Assembly (NCBI GenBank): GCA_013140935.1
Contig: JABFSD010000822.1
Span: forward strand, 1-7,099
Length of the DNA stretch: 7,099 nucleotides
Reading direction: 5' to 3'
Source of the DNA: Acidobacteriota bacterium
GTDB lineage: Bacteria; Acidobacteriota; Blastocatellia; RBC074
This document shows positions 1 to 6,425 of this stretch, in pieces (the stretch's first letter is position 1; each line of letters begins with the position of its first letter). The notes beneath the pieces are model-generated. The model made no database searches and was not told the DNA's origin. It saw only the letters and a program-made list of their open reading frames with translations. Position numbers and translations under genes: made by a program.

Positions 1-788
1 TCGGCTTCGAGCCGTTCGAGAAAGTAAGGCTCGACGCTGCCGGGCAAACGTAACAAGTTGATGAACGCCGATTGCGCGCCGTTCTCTTTGCCGCGTTTGA
101 GCAGTTCGGGAATTTCAGATTCGTTCAAGCCGGGCACGATGGGCGAAATGCTCAGGCCGACTTCGATGCCCGCGTCGGCAAAGGCTTTCATCGCCGAAAA
201 ACGCGCTTCGGGAAAAGGCGCGCCGGGTTCGAGCGCGCGCATCACGTCGTGATCGAGAAAGGGAATCGTGAAATGAATCATCACGTCGGCGACTTCCGAC
301 AATTCTTTGATGAGTTCGAGGTCACGGCGAATCAGCGCCGATTTGGTGATGATGCCGACGGGATTGCGAAAGTCGCGGCAGACTTCGAGACACTGGCGCG
401 TGAGTTGATAGCGGCCTTCGAGCGGAATGTAAGGATCGGACGTGAACGAAAAAACGACGTGTTCGCCCTTCCAGCTTTTGCGCATGAACTCTTCGCGCAA
501 GAGTTTCGGCGCGTTCACTTTGGCTACGATCTTGCGCTCGAAATCGGTGCCTGCGCCCCAGCCGAGAAACTCGTGCTTGGGCCGCGAAAAGCAATAGGTG
601 CAGGCGTGCGGACAGCCGCGATAGCAATTGATCGAATAGTCGAAGGGAATGTCAGGACTATCGTTTTTGTTGATGATGGTACGCGTCGCGGTCTCTTCAA
701 AAATTTCGAGATCGGCGGTGGGCGGTTCGCCTTCCCATTCGACGGTCGTACTCAAAAAAGGATTGGGCGGATTGTTGACGTAACGCAT
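1..788 (-). CDS. Radical SAM protein, SPL/PA0069-like family (3' end outside window)
   Basis: Reading the minus strand from ATG at 788-786 gives 262 uninterrupted codons that run off the left edge. Residues 54-66 read [13 protein letters not shown]. Cys59, Cys63 and Cys66 form the CxxxCxxC motif that binds the radical SAM 4Fe-4S cluster. The following [17 protein letters not shown], then [29 protein letters not shown], a TIPFLD segment, [11 protein letters not shown] and [10 protein letters not shown], match the COG1533 (SplB-like, 'DNA repair photolyase'-related) group often named PA0069 family. Those proteins cleave S-adenosylmethionine, but the substrate of this branch is unknown and DNA repair should not be assumed. 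An extra Cys55 stands where relatives usually have Pro. The start is supported by GGAG at 800-797, seven bases upstream. The gene is divergent from the Uma2 gene. Family assignment is firm; function is not. Confidence 0.92.
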   Translation of the reverse strand, partial: MRYVNNPPNPFLSTTVEWEGEPPTADLEIFEETATRTIINKNDSPDIPFDYSINCYRGCPHACTYCFSRPKHEFLGWGAGTDFERKIVAKVNAPKLLREEFMRKSWKGEHVVFSFTSDPYIPLEGRYQLTRQCLEVCRDFRNPVGIITKSALIRRDLELIKELSEVADVMIHFTIPFLDHDVMRALEPGAPFPEARFSAMKAFADAGIEVGLSISPIVPGLNESEIPELLKRGKENGAQSAFINLLRLPGSVEPYFLERLEA

Positions 789-796
789 CGCGTTGC

Positions 797-800
797 TCCG
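797..800 (-). promoter_or_regulatory. Ribosome binding site of the radical SAM gene
   Basis: On the minus strand GGAG lies seven bases before ATG 788-786 (CGGAGCAACGCGATG). It fixes the start of the gene, which otherwise could extend further upstream in an open frame. Confidence 0.7.
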
Positions 801-844
801 TGTTGGTAAGTGAATGAATAGATGCCCAATCCAGCGCGGCGCGC

Positions 845-873
845 AGTCTAGCCGATGCCAATCGTTGAGCCAA
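845..873 (-). promoter_or_regulatory. Candidate sigma-70-type promoter of the radical SAM gene
   Basis: On the minus strand TTGGCT (873-868) and TAGACT (850-845) are separated by 17 bp; each matches the consensus hexamers at 4 of 6 positions. Transcription would begin near 838, leaving a leader of about 50 bases before ATG 788. Judged by eye only. Confidence 0.35.
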
Positions 874-894
874 TCGCAGTGCTTCGGCTACACT
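865..894 (+). promoter_or_regulatory. Candidate sigma-70-type promoter of the Uma2 gene
   Basis: TTGAGC (865-870) and TACACT (889-894) are separated by 18 bp; each matches the consensus hexamers at 4 of 6 positions. Transcription would begin near 901, about 45 bases before ATG 945. Its -35 overlaps the -35 of the divergent candidate promoter, so the two could compete for RNA polymerase. Judged by eye only. Confidence 0.35.
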
Positions 895-944
895 GCGCTC
901 GCCTTTAACCGCATTCATTTTTTGCAGCAGTGAGAATTTACGTT

Positions 945-1760
945 ATGGCTAATACTGCAACACAAGCGAAAGCTACTTCGCCTTACGCACGGCCTTCGGT
1001 CTCAAGAACCAAAGCCACCGTTAAGCCAGGGAAGATTCCCGTCAAAGTAGACCACCTCATCACGGAGGACGATACGCCCGTGGATAACCTCTTTTCTGAA
1101 AAGCAGCAGCGGTTATTGACCGAACCGCTTTACAGTTCGTGGCATCCGGCGAAAACCAACGGTAAGCGCAAGCCGCGCAAGTTTCTCGCCGCTGCCAACG
1201 TAGGCGTTTTCTGCCACAACAAAACTCCGAAAGCCGCCATCGTGCCCGATGTATTCATCAGCATGGATGTCGCTCCGTCGAAGCACTGGCACGCCAAAGA
1301 ACATCGTTCCTATTTCATCTGGGAATTCGGTAAAGCGCCGGAACTCGTAATCGAAGTCGTCTCAAATCGTAAAGGCGGCGAGTTGACGACCAAGCCAAAA
1401 AAGTACGCACGCTGTGGCATTTCTTTTTACGTCGTATTCGACCCGACGCACGCGCTGGGCAAGCAAACTTTGCGGCTTTATGAATTGTACGCGGGCACTT
1501 ATGTGCAACGCACGCACAAGTGGTTTCCGCAACTCGATCTCGGACTGACGCTGTGGCAGGGTACTTATGAAGACGTAGAAGAAACCTGGCTGCGCTGGTG
1601 CGACGAAGACGGCAAGATCATTCCTACGGGCGCGGAACGCGCTGACGGACAAGCCGCGCGCGCCGATGAAGAAGCCGCGCGCGCCGATGAAGAAGCCGCG
1701 CGCGCCGATGCATTGGCAGAAAAATTGCGCGCGCTGGGCATGGATCCTGACCAGCTTTGA
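945..1760 (+). CDS. Uma2 family (DUF820) restriction-endonuclease-fold protein with heptad-repeat tail
   Basis: The 271-residue protein matches the Uma2/DUF820 family, which has a PD-(D/E)xK nuclease fold. Visible landmarks are LLTEPLYSSW near residue 50, VPDVF with Asp102, ELVIEVVSN with Glu137, Lys150 four residues before Tyr154, then RCGISFYVVFDP. Asp102, Glu137 and Lys150 fit the family's active-site pattern, so it could be catalytically intact, although no substrate is established for the family. Residues 230-257 are heptads of the type AARADEE, a predicted coiled coil, followed by AEKLRALGMDPDQL, an ending common in this family. GTG at 930 is an alternative start adding five residues, but nothing like a ribosome binding site precedes it; GAGA at 932-935 lies nine bases before ATG 945. 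The next gene begins nine bases after the stop. Family membership is confident; biological role is unknown. Confidence 0.88.
   Translation: MANTATQAKATSPYARPSVSRTKATVKPGKIPVKVDHLITEDDTPVDNLFSEKQQRLLTEPLYSSWHPAKTNGKRKPRKFLAAANVGVFCHNKTPKAAIVPDVFISMDVAPSKHWHAKEHRSYFIWEFGKAPELVIEVVSNRKGGELTTKPKKYARCGISFYVVFDPTHALGKQTLRLYELYAGTYVQRTHKWFPQLDLGLTLWQGTYEDVEETWLRWCDEDGKIIPTGAERADGQAARADEEAARADEEAARADALAEKLRALGMDPDQL
1632..1710 (+). repeat. 21-bp tandem repeat encoding coiled-coil heptads
   Basis: Two identical 21-bp units lie at 1653-1673 and 1674-1694. They are followed by a 16-bp perfect partial copy (1695-1710) and preceded by a degenerate copy (1632-1652). Each unit encodes one heptad, AARADEE (AERADGQ in the degenerate copy). 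Because units are 21 bp, gain or loss would keep the reading frame and change the coiled-coil length. Confidence 0.9.
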
Positions 1761-1769
1761 ATCCCGCTC

Positions 1770-4175
1770 ATGAAAAAACTGTATTGCGGCATCCTCACCT
1801 TGTTTTTCAGCTTATGTGCTTACGGGCAGCCCACCGCGCAATATCGCGGCTTTTGGGTAGACACCTTCAACACCGCGCTCAACAACCATAACGACGTAGT
1901 GAAAGTCATCAGCGAATGCCGCGCGGCGCGGTGCAACGCGCTGTTCGTGCAGGTGCGGCGGCGCGGCGACAGTTGGTATCGCAACTCGCTCGAACCGCTG
2001 GCCGACCGCACGCCTATCGAAGCCGGGTTCGATCCACTGGCTGATCTCATCCGCGAAGCCCACACCAACGCCATCGAAGTTCACGCCTTCGTCATCATCG
2101 GCGCAATCTGGAACGGCAACCCTACGGCGACGCCGCCGCGTTTGCCCGAAGACCCGCGTCACGCCTTCAACCAGCATGGTTTCAACGCCAACACGGGCAA
2201 GCTTTATGAAGGCCGCGACAACTGGCTGACGCGCACCTTGTTGCCCGATGACAGCACGATTTCGTTCAATGGACATAGGCTCGGCAACGATTTCTGGATT
2301 GATCTGGGGCATCCTGACGCGGCGGCTTACACGCACGACGTGCTGCTGCATCTGGTGCGCAATTACGATTTGGATGGATTGCATCTTGATCGCATTCGTT
2401 ATCCTGATTTTAGCGGCACGCTCAACGGCGGCGTGAGTAGCGGTTATAACGAGACCAGCGTCGCGCGGTTCAAGCGGCGTTATGGCATTACGGACGCCGC
2501 GCCGCCTGCGACCAATGACGCGCGTTGGCAGCAATGGCGGCGCGATCAAGTCACGAATTTTGTGCGCAGCGTTTATCTCAATGCCATCGCCATCAAGCCG
2601 CGCATCGTCATCTCTGCCGCAACGATTGTTTACGGCGGCGGGCCAACAACCGAAGCGGCGTGGGCCAATGCCGAAGCCTATTGGCGCGTCTTTCAGGATT
2701 GGCGCGCGTGGATGGAAGAAGGCATTCTCGATCTCAACGTGCCGATGAATTACAAGCGCGAACATACGGCGTCGAACGTGCCGCTGCTCGACACGTGGGC
2801 TGAGTACCTCAAGAACCACAGCTACGACCGGGTGACGGCGCACGGCCTGGGCGTATATCTCAATTCCATTGAAGGCACGCTGCGCCAGATTCGCAAGGCC
2901 GTCGCACCTTCTGCACGTGGCAATCTTTCTTCCGGCGTAGTCTTTTTCTCCCACGCCAACACCAACGAAGCCGTCACCGCGAATCCGCTTTCACTGCCCA
3001 CGGCCAATCGTGATACGCCGCGCCGTTCGTTTGCTGAATTCGCGGCGGCTCTGACGACGGGCAAGTCCGTTGACGGCGCGACGCTGTATGAAGACACGGC
3101 GGCGAATCCCAATGCCGTCTTTGCGCAAGTCGCATCTGCGCCGGTGCTGTCGTGGAAAGCGAATCCAATGACGGGACACTTGATGGGCAAGGTGTTGGCT
3201 GAAACCAGTTTGATTCCCTTCGATTCCGTTGAAGTCACGATCACGCGCGCGGGTGACGGTACGCCGCATCCTGTGCGCGGGCGGCTGCAAGTAAAAACAC
3301 CAACCGACGGCAACGGATTTTATGGCGCGGTGGATTTAGCGCCCGGCCAATATGTGGTGGCTTTTACGCCGATGAGCGGCGTTCGTTTCAATGCGCCGTC
3401 TTTGTTCACTATCGAAACGGGAAGGGTTACGGAAGCCGACATCCGCCTGCCCGCCAATCCGTTGTTTTCCTCTTTTACGACGGTCTCGGCGGCGAGTTAT
3501 AGCGAGCGCGCCGTCGCGCCCGGTTCGATGGCGGCGGGGTTCGGCGCAAATCTGGCGAGTATGGTTGGCGTAGCGAATAGTCTTCCTCTGCCGGTTGAAC
3601 TGGCTGGCGCTAGTGTCAGCATTGCCGACAGCCGCGGCGTCATCCATCGAGCGGGGTTGTTTTTTGTTTCTCCGAATCAAATCAACTTTCTGATTCCTGA
3701 CGAAGCCGCGCTCGGATTCGCCCGCATCGGCATCGGACGCGGCGTGCTGAATCTGAACCTTGATCGCGTTGCGCCGGGTTTGTTCTCTGCCAACGGCAAC
3801 GGACAAGGCGTTGCCGTTGCTTTCGCCCGGCGGGTCAAAGCCGACGGCAGCTTTGTGAATGAAGCCATCGCACAATTCGACGCAGCACAAAATCGTTTCG
3901 TACCGCTGGCAATTGATTTGGGTTCGGCCAATGAACAAGTGTTTTTGATTTTGTATGGCACGGGTTTCAAAAGACGCAGTGATTTGGCTCAAGTGCAAGC
4001 GCACCTCGGTGGCCTGTCTGCCGAAGTGCTGTATGCGGGAGCGCAAGGCGAGCTCGCCGGCCTCGATCAACTCAATCTATTGTTGCCACGCGCACTGGCT
4101 GGCAGAGGCGACGTAACCGTCACCCTTATGGCGGACGGCTTTCCTTCCAACGCCGTCCAAATCAGAATCAAGTGA
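1770..4175 (+). CDS. Secreted GHL10 (DUF187) glycoside-hydrolase-like protein with TIGR03437 C-terminal domain
   Basis: The protein has 801 residues. Residues 1-19 form a signal peptide (MKK, hydrophobic core, cut probably after AYG). Residues ~24-430 match GHL10 (DUF187, PF02638; YngK/YddW-like): YRGFWVDTF, QVRRRGDSWY (61-70), DPLADLIREAH (from 88), EVHAF with His105, WIDLGHPD, and DLDGLHLDRIRYPD (200-213). The acidic residues of that last motif (Asp202, Asp207) are the likely active-site area of the TIM barrel. Residues ~457-562 look like a small beta-sandwich of the carboxypeptidase-regulatory/transthyretin-like kind (DGNGFYGAVDLAPGQYVV). Residues ~570-801 are a TIGR03437 domain, starting VSAASY and ending in IK. 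Family members are thought to act on extracellular polysaccharide or peptidoglycan, but the substrate is not shown here. No ribosome binding site is visible before 1770, so translation may depend on the Uma2 gene ending nine bases upstream. Confidence 0.9.
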   Translation: MKKLYCGILTLFFSLCAYGQPTAQYRGFWVDTFNTALNNHNDVVKVISECRAARCNALFVQVRRRGDSWYRNSLEPLADRTPIEAGFDPLADLIREAHTNAIEVHAFVIIGAIWNGNPTATPPRLPEDPRHAFNQHGFNANTGKLYEGRDNWLTRTLLPDDSTISFNGHRLGNDFWIDLGHPDAAAYTHDVLLHLVRNYDLDGLHLDRIRYPDFSGTLNGGVSSGYNETSVARFKRRYGITDAAPPATNDARWQQWRRDQVTNFVRSVYLNAIAIKPRIVISAATIVYGGGPTTEAAWANAEAYWRVFQDWRAWMEEGILDLNVPMNYKREHTASNVPLLDTWAEYLKNHSYDRVTAHGLGVYLNSIEGTLRQIRKAVAPSARGNLSSGVVFFSHANTNEAVTANPLSLPTANRDTPRRSFAEFAAALTTGKSVDGATLYEDTAANPNAVFAQVASAPVLSWKANPMTGHLMGKVLAETSLIPFDSVEVTITRAGDGTPHPVRGRLQVKTPTDGNGFYGAVDLAPGQYVVAFTPMSGVRFNAPSLFTIETGRVTEADIRLPANPLFSSFTTVSAASYSERAVAPGSMAAGFGANLASMVGVANSLPLPVELAGASVSIADSRGVIHRAGLFFVSPNQINFLIPDEAALGFARIGIGRGVLNLNLDRVAPGLFSANGNGQGVAVAFARRVKADGSFVNEAIAQFDAAQNRFVPLAIDLGSANEQVFLILYGTGFKRRSDLAQVQAHLGGLSAEVLYAGAQGELAGLDQLNLLLPRALAGRGDVTVTLMADGFPSNAVQIRIK

Positions 4176-4177
4176 GC

Positions 4178-4194
4178 AAAGAGGTTTTCCTCTG
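4178..4194 (+). promoter_or_regulatory. Ribosome binding site hidden in a hairpin that includes the start codon
   Basis: AAAGAGG (4178-4184) is a strong Shine-Dalgarno sequence, seven bases before CTG at 4192-4194. Its core AGAGG (4180-4184) is perfectly complementary to CCTCT (4189-4193) across a TTTT loop. The folded RNA would hide both the binding site and the first two bases of the start codon. The stop codon of the GHL10 gene (4173-4175) lies five bases before the hairpin, so a terminating ribosome would be expected to melt it. This is a classic geometry for translational coupling, inferred from sequence only. Confidence 0.6.
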
Positions 4195-4506
4195 TGGCAA
4201 ACGAACACTTACTGGTTCGACGTCGCCGTCGTGATGAGCATCTTCGCCATCGGCAACATTTGTTTCGGCCATTTCGAGGAACATAAACCCAAATGGATTC
4301 GCTTGCTGAAGGTTGTCATCACGCTGGTAATCGTATTGGGTTTGGTAAGCGCGGCAGGGCGCGCTTGGGCTTACGGCGTATTGGTTTTGCCCTTGCTGGT
4401 CGCCGCTTACATTCACTTACGCTGGCTGCCGCAACACGGCATTAACGGCTGGACAGGCGAACCGAAAGACAAATATCTTGCACTCGTCACGCGACGTCGT
4501 CAGTAA
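4192..4506 (+). CDS. Small three-helix membrane protein of unknown function (probable CTG start)
   Basis: I do not recognise a named family. From CTG 4192 the product is 104 residues, beginning (L/M)WQTNTYWFDVAVVMSIF. Three hydrophobic helices are visible at about residues 8-26, 38-56 and 58-76. A charged loop HFEEHKPKW (27-35) separates the first two, and a polar tail GINGWTGEPKDKY (83-95) follows. The only standard starts in this frame are GTG 4231 and ATG 4234. They have no ribosome binding site and would cut the first helix roughly in half, whereas CTG 4192 has AAAGAGG seven bases upstream and gives a complete helix. The frame contains no ATG, GTG or TTG between the stop at 4114 and 4231. 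The gene follows the GHL10 gene by 16 bp and is probably translated together with it. That it is a real gene is likely; the start is inferred. Confidence 0.7.
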   Translation: MWQTNTYWFDVAVVMSIFAIGNICFGHFEEHKPKWIRLLKVVITLVIVLGLVSAAGRAWAYGVLVLPLLVAAYIHLRWLPQHGINGWTGEPKDKYLALVTRRRQ

Positions 4507-4516
4507 CCGGCGGTCA

Positions 4517-4605
4517 ATCGGCGCATATTTATCTTTCCGGCATTTTTCCGTCTAACCCCAGCTCGGCTGGACAGAAAAATGTCGGAAAGCAAAATATGCA
4601 CCGAT
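4517..4605. repeat. 89-bp intergenic palindrome with nested hairpin
   Basis: The arms 4517-4552 and 4570-4605 are inverted repeats that match at 31 of 36 positions. Shared blocks include ATCGG, GCATATTT, CTTTCCG and CATTTTTC. At the centre, CCAGC (4558-4562) and GCTGG (4566-4570) form a further perfect hairpin with loop TCG. No T-run follows the hairpin on either strand, so it is not a standard intrinsic terminator. No convincing target duplication flanks it. Candidates are a palindromic repetitive element (REP or MITE-like), an mRNA-stabilising or Rho-independent-like end of the upstream operon, or a regulatory site for the amidase gene that follows. Confidence 0.75.
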
Positions 4606-4659
4606 AGCAGACGAATTACTCTTGGCTTCGCTCCCTGAACGGTTCGTACTACTGTCGCC

Positions 4660-4664
4660 GAGGA
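4660..4664 (+). promoter_or_regulatory. Ribosome binding site of the amidase gene
   Basis: GAGGA lies six bases before ATG 4671 (GAGGAATGTGAATG), near the ideal spacing, and fixes the start that gives a clean signal peptide. No convincing promoter was found between the palindrome and this site; TTGGCT at 4622-4627 with a weak TACTAC at 4647-4652 (19-bp spacing) is the best seen. Confidence 0.75.
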
Positions 4665-4670
4665 ATGTGA

Positions 4671-6425
4671 ATGAACACCAAACGCTTTTTCTTTCTCGCA
4701 ATCCACTTGAGCGTGTTGCTGGCAAGCGTTGTCGTAGCGCAAGTCAACCACGCGATTGTGCAACCTAAAGCGCAAGACGATCTGCAAGCCTCGCGCATCG
4801 TCGCCGTACCGTTGCAACGAGTCGAACCCTTTCTCGCACTCGGCGCTCAGTGGCAAGCCGCGAGCGATGAGCCGTTGCAAATACGCACATCGGTTGACGG
4901 CCTCACGTGGAGCGATTGGCAAACGCTCTCGCACGATCACGACGGCGCACGAGGAAAACATACGAGCGGATTGATTCTGCTCAATGCCGTGACGCGCTTT
5001 ATCGAATACCGCATCGGCAAAACGCGCGACTTGCGGCTGCATTTCATCAGTCCCGGAGCGACATCGTCCGAATCGCTCAACACCATTCAACAACGTACGC
5101 AAAACGTTATGAGTCAGACGCAACCCAAATATCCCAAACCGCCCGTCGTCACGCGCACCGAATGGGGCTGCCCTGACGGACAAACTACCTCGCGTCCGCC
5201 GTTAAGCTATACGACAGTGACGCATTTGATCGTGCATCACTCGGCGACCGGCAATACCGCTACCAACAACGACTGGCCCGCCGTAGTTCGCAGCATCTGG
5301 AACTTTCACATGTTCACCAACGGCTGGTCTGACATCGGTTATAACTATTTGGTTGATCCGAACGGCGTGATTTACGAAGGGCGTTCGGGCGGCGACAACG
5401 TGCTGGGCGCGCATTTCAGCGGCGTCAACGGCGGTACGATGGGCGTATGCATGATCGGCACTTACACCGATGCCACGCCCAATGAAAAAGCCTTGAACAG
5501 CTTGCGCCGCATTCTCGCGTGGAAGGCCGATCAGCGCGGCATTGACGTAGCGGGCAAGTCGCGCCACGCGGCTTCTGGGTTGGACTTGAACAACCTCAGC
5601 GGACACCGCGACGGCCCTGGCGCGACGGAATGTCCGGGCAACGCGCTTTATCCGCTGTTGGCAACGTTGCGCACGGGCGTGAAAGAGTTGATGGTTCCGG
5701 CTTCGCCTTTGGCTAGTGTGTCGGCGGCGAGTTATACCGGCGACACGATTGCGCCGGAATCCATCGTCGCGGCTTTCGGCAATGAACTCGCAGCAAGCGC
5801 GCAAGCTGGTGCGACTTCGCCGCTGCCGGTCAATCTGAACGGTACGACGATGACGATTCGTGACAGCGCGAATAAAGAAGTTTTCGCGCCGCTGTTTTTC
5901 GTCTCGCCTGCGCAAATCAATTACTACGTTCCGGCGGGGTTGGCATCAGGCCCTGCGACAGTCGTCGTGACGAACAGCGCAGGCAAGCTCGCCAGTGGCG
6001 TGGTGACGCTTGCGCCGGTTTCGCCTGCGCTGTTTGCCGCCAACGCCAACGGGCGCGGCGTAGCCGCCGCCGTCGTCTTGCGCGTCAAAGCCGACGGTTC
6101 GCAAAGTTACGAAGCTGCTACGCAATGGGACGCTGCGCAAAATCAATTCGTTCCTTTGCCGATTGATCTCGGCGCAGAAAGCGATTTGGTTTTCCTGATT
6201 GCGTTCGGCACGGGCTTGCGCAATCACTCCGGGCTGAATGCTATCGCGGCAAGCATTGGCGGAACAGATGCGCCCGTGCTTTACGTCGGCAAAAGCGGCG
6301 ATCTCGTCGGGCTGGATCAAGTCAACCTGCGTTTGCCGCGTACCTTGCTTGGACGCGGCGAAGTCGAATTTGCACTCACCGCTGACGGCAAGACGGCGAA
6401 CCCGTTACGCATCGCAATCAAATGA
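4671..6425 (+). CDS. Secreted N-acetylmuramoyl-L-alanine amidase (PGRP/Amidase_2) with TIGR03437 C-terminal domain
   Basis: The 584-residue protein would cut the bond between N-acetylmuramic acid and L-alanine in peptidoglycan, outside the cytoplasm. Residues 1-23 form a signal peptide (MNTKR, long hydrophobic core, cut probably after VVA). Residues ~35-125 form a beta-rich region (LALGAQW, SVDGLTWSDWQTL) like the N-terminal domains of bacterial PGRP proteins. Residues ~160-337 are the PGRP/Amidase_2 domain (PF01510): RTEWG, VHHSAT, DIGYNYLVDPNGVIYEGR, GHRDG and ECPG. His189, His312 and Cys321 fit the zinc ligands and Tyr224 the catalytic tyrosine, so the enzyme appears intact. Residues ~348-584 are a TIGR03437 domain like that of the upstream GHL10 protein. 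The stop overlaps the next start (ATGA). Whether it acts on the cell's own wall or on other bacteria cannot be told. Confidence 0.93.
   Translation: MNTKRFFFLAIHLSVLLASVVVAQVNHAIVQPKAQDDLQASRIVAVPLQRVEPFLALGAQWQAASDEPLQIRTSVDGLTWSDWQTLSHDHDGARGKHTSGLILLNAVTRFIEYRIGKTRDLRLHFISPGATSSESLNTIQQRTQNVMSQTQPKYPKPPVVTRTEWGCPDGQTTSRPPLSYTTVTHLIVHHSATGNTATNNDWPAVVRSIWNFHMFTNGWSDIGYNYLVDPNGVIYEGRSGGDNVLGAHFSGVNGGTMGVCMIGTYTDATPNEKALNSLRRILAWKADQRGIDVAGKSRHAASGLDLNNLSGHRDGPGATECPGNALYPLLATLRTGVKELMVPASPLASVSAASYTGDTIAPESIVAAFGNELAASAQAGATSPLPVNLNGTTMTIRDSANKEVFAPLFFVSPAQINYYVPAGLASGPATVVVTNSAGKLASGVVTLAPVSPALFAANANGRGVAAAVVLRVKADGSQSYEAATQWDAAQNQFVPLPIDLGAESDLVFLIAFGTGLRNHSGLNAIAASIGGTDAPVLYVGKSGDLVGLDQVNLRLPRTLLGRGEVEFALTADGKTANPLRIAIK

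Larger units (their letters stand above)
841..898. repeat. 58-bp imperfect palindrome in the divergent intergenic region
   Basis: The arms at 841-858 (GCGCAGTCTAGCCGATGC) and 881-898 (GCTTCGGCTACACTGCGC) are inverted repeats that match at 16 of 18 positions. The two mismatches are C-C (848/891) and T-T (856/883). The 22-bp centre holds two copies of GCCAATCG (857-864 and 869-876, 12 bp apart), the first overlapping the left arm by two bases. A second, shorter perfect dyad, CGCAGTG (875-881) with CACTGCG (891-897), uses the same right arm, so two alternative hairpins are possible. Candidate promoters of both flanking genes fall inside it. It may be an operator or a REP-like palindromic element; the sequence alone does not decide. 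Confidence 0.7.

Noticed and set aside
72..809. Long plus-strand open frame opposite the radical SAM gene
   Set aside because: The minus strand encodes a recognisable radical SAM protein with its cluster motif; the plus-strand translation has no recognisable motif and is an antisense shadow.
697..918. Minus-strand 73-codon open frame beginning in the palindromic gap
   Set aside because: It has no ribosome binding site, overlaps the radical SAM start in another frame and turns into a low-quality arginine-rich tail. The protein-like first half reflects the repeats of the palindrome.
918..923. T-run after the 841-898 palindrome as an intrinsic terminator
   Set aside because: The T-run begins about 20 bases after the hairpin, too far for an intrinsic terminator, and no gene on the plus strand ends upstream.
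1809..1820. Possible lipobox at Cys16 of the GHL10 protein
   Set aside because: The residues before the cysteine (F-S-L) lack the small residue required at -1; an ordinary signal peptide ending AYG fits better.
1812..2954. 380-codon minus-strand open frame
   Set aside because: It lies wholly opposite the GHL10 domain, is rich in Arg/Val/Ala as expected for antisense of a codon-biased gene, and has no recognisable domain.
3336..4070. 244-codon minus-strand open frame
   Set aside because: It lies opposite the TIGR03437 domain of the GHL10 protein; composition is typical of an antisense shadow.
4194..4230. GTG at 4194 as the start of the small gene
   Set aside because: It is in a different frame from the membrane helices and yields an arginine-rich nonsense peptide.
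4500..5183. 227-codon minus-strand open frame covering the palindrome and the amidase 5' end
   Set aside because: The opposite strand has a signal peptide, a good ribosome binding site and the amidase; this frame shows no domain.
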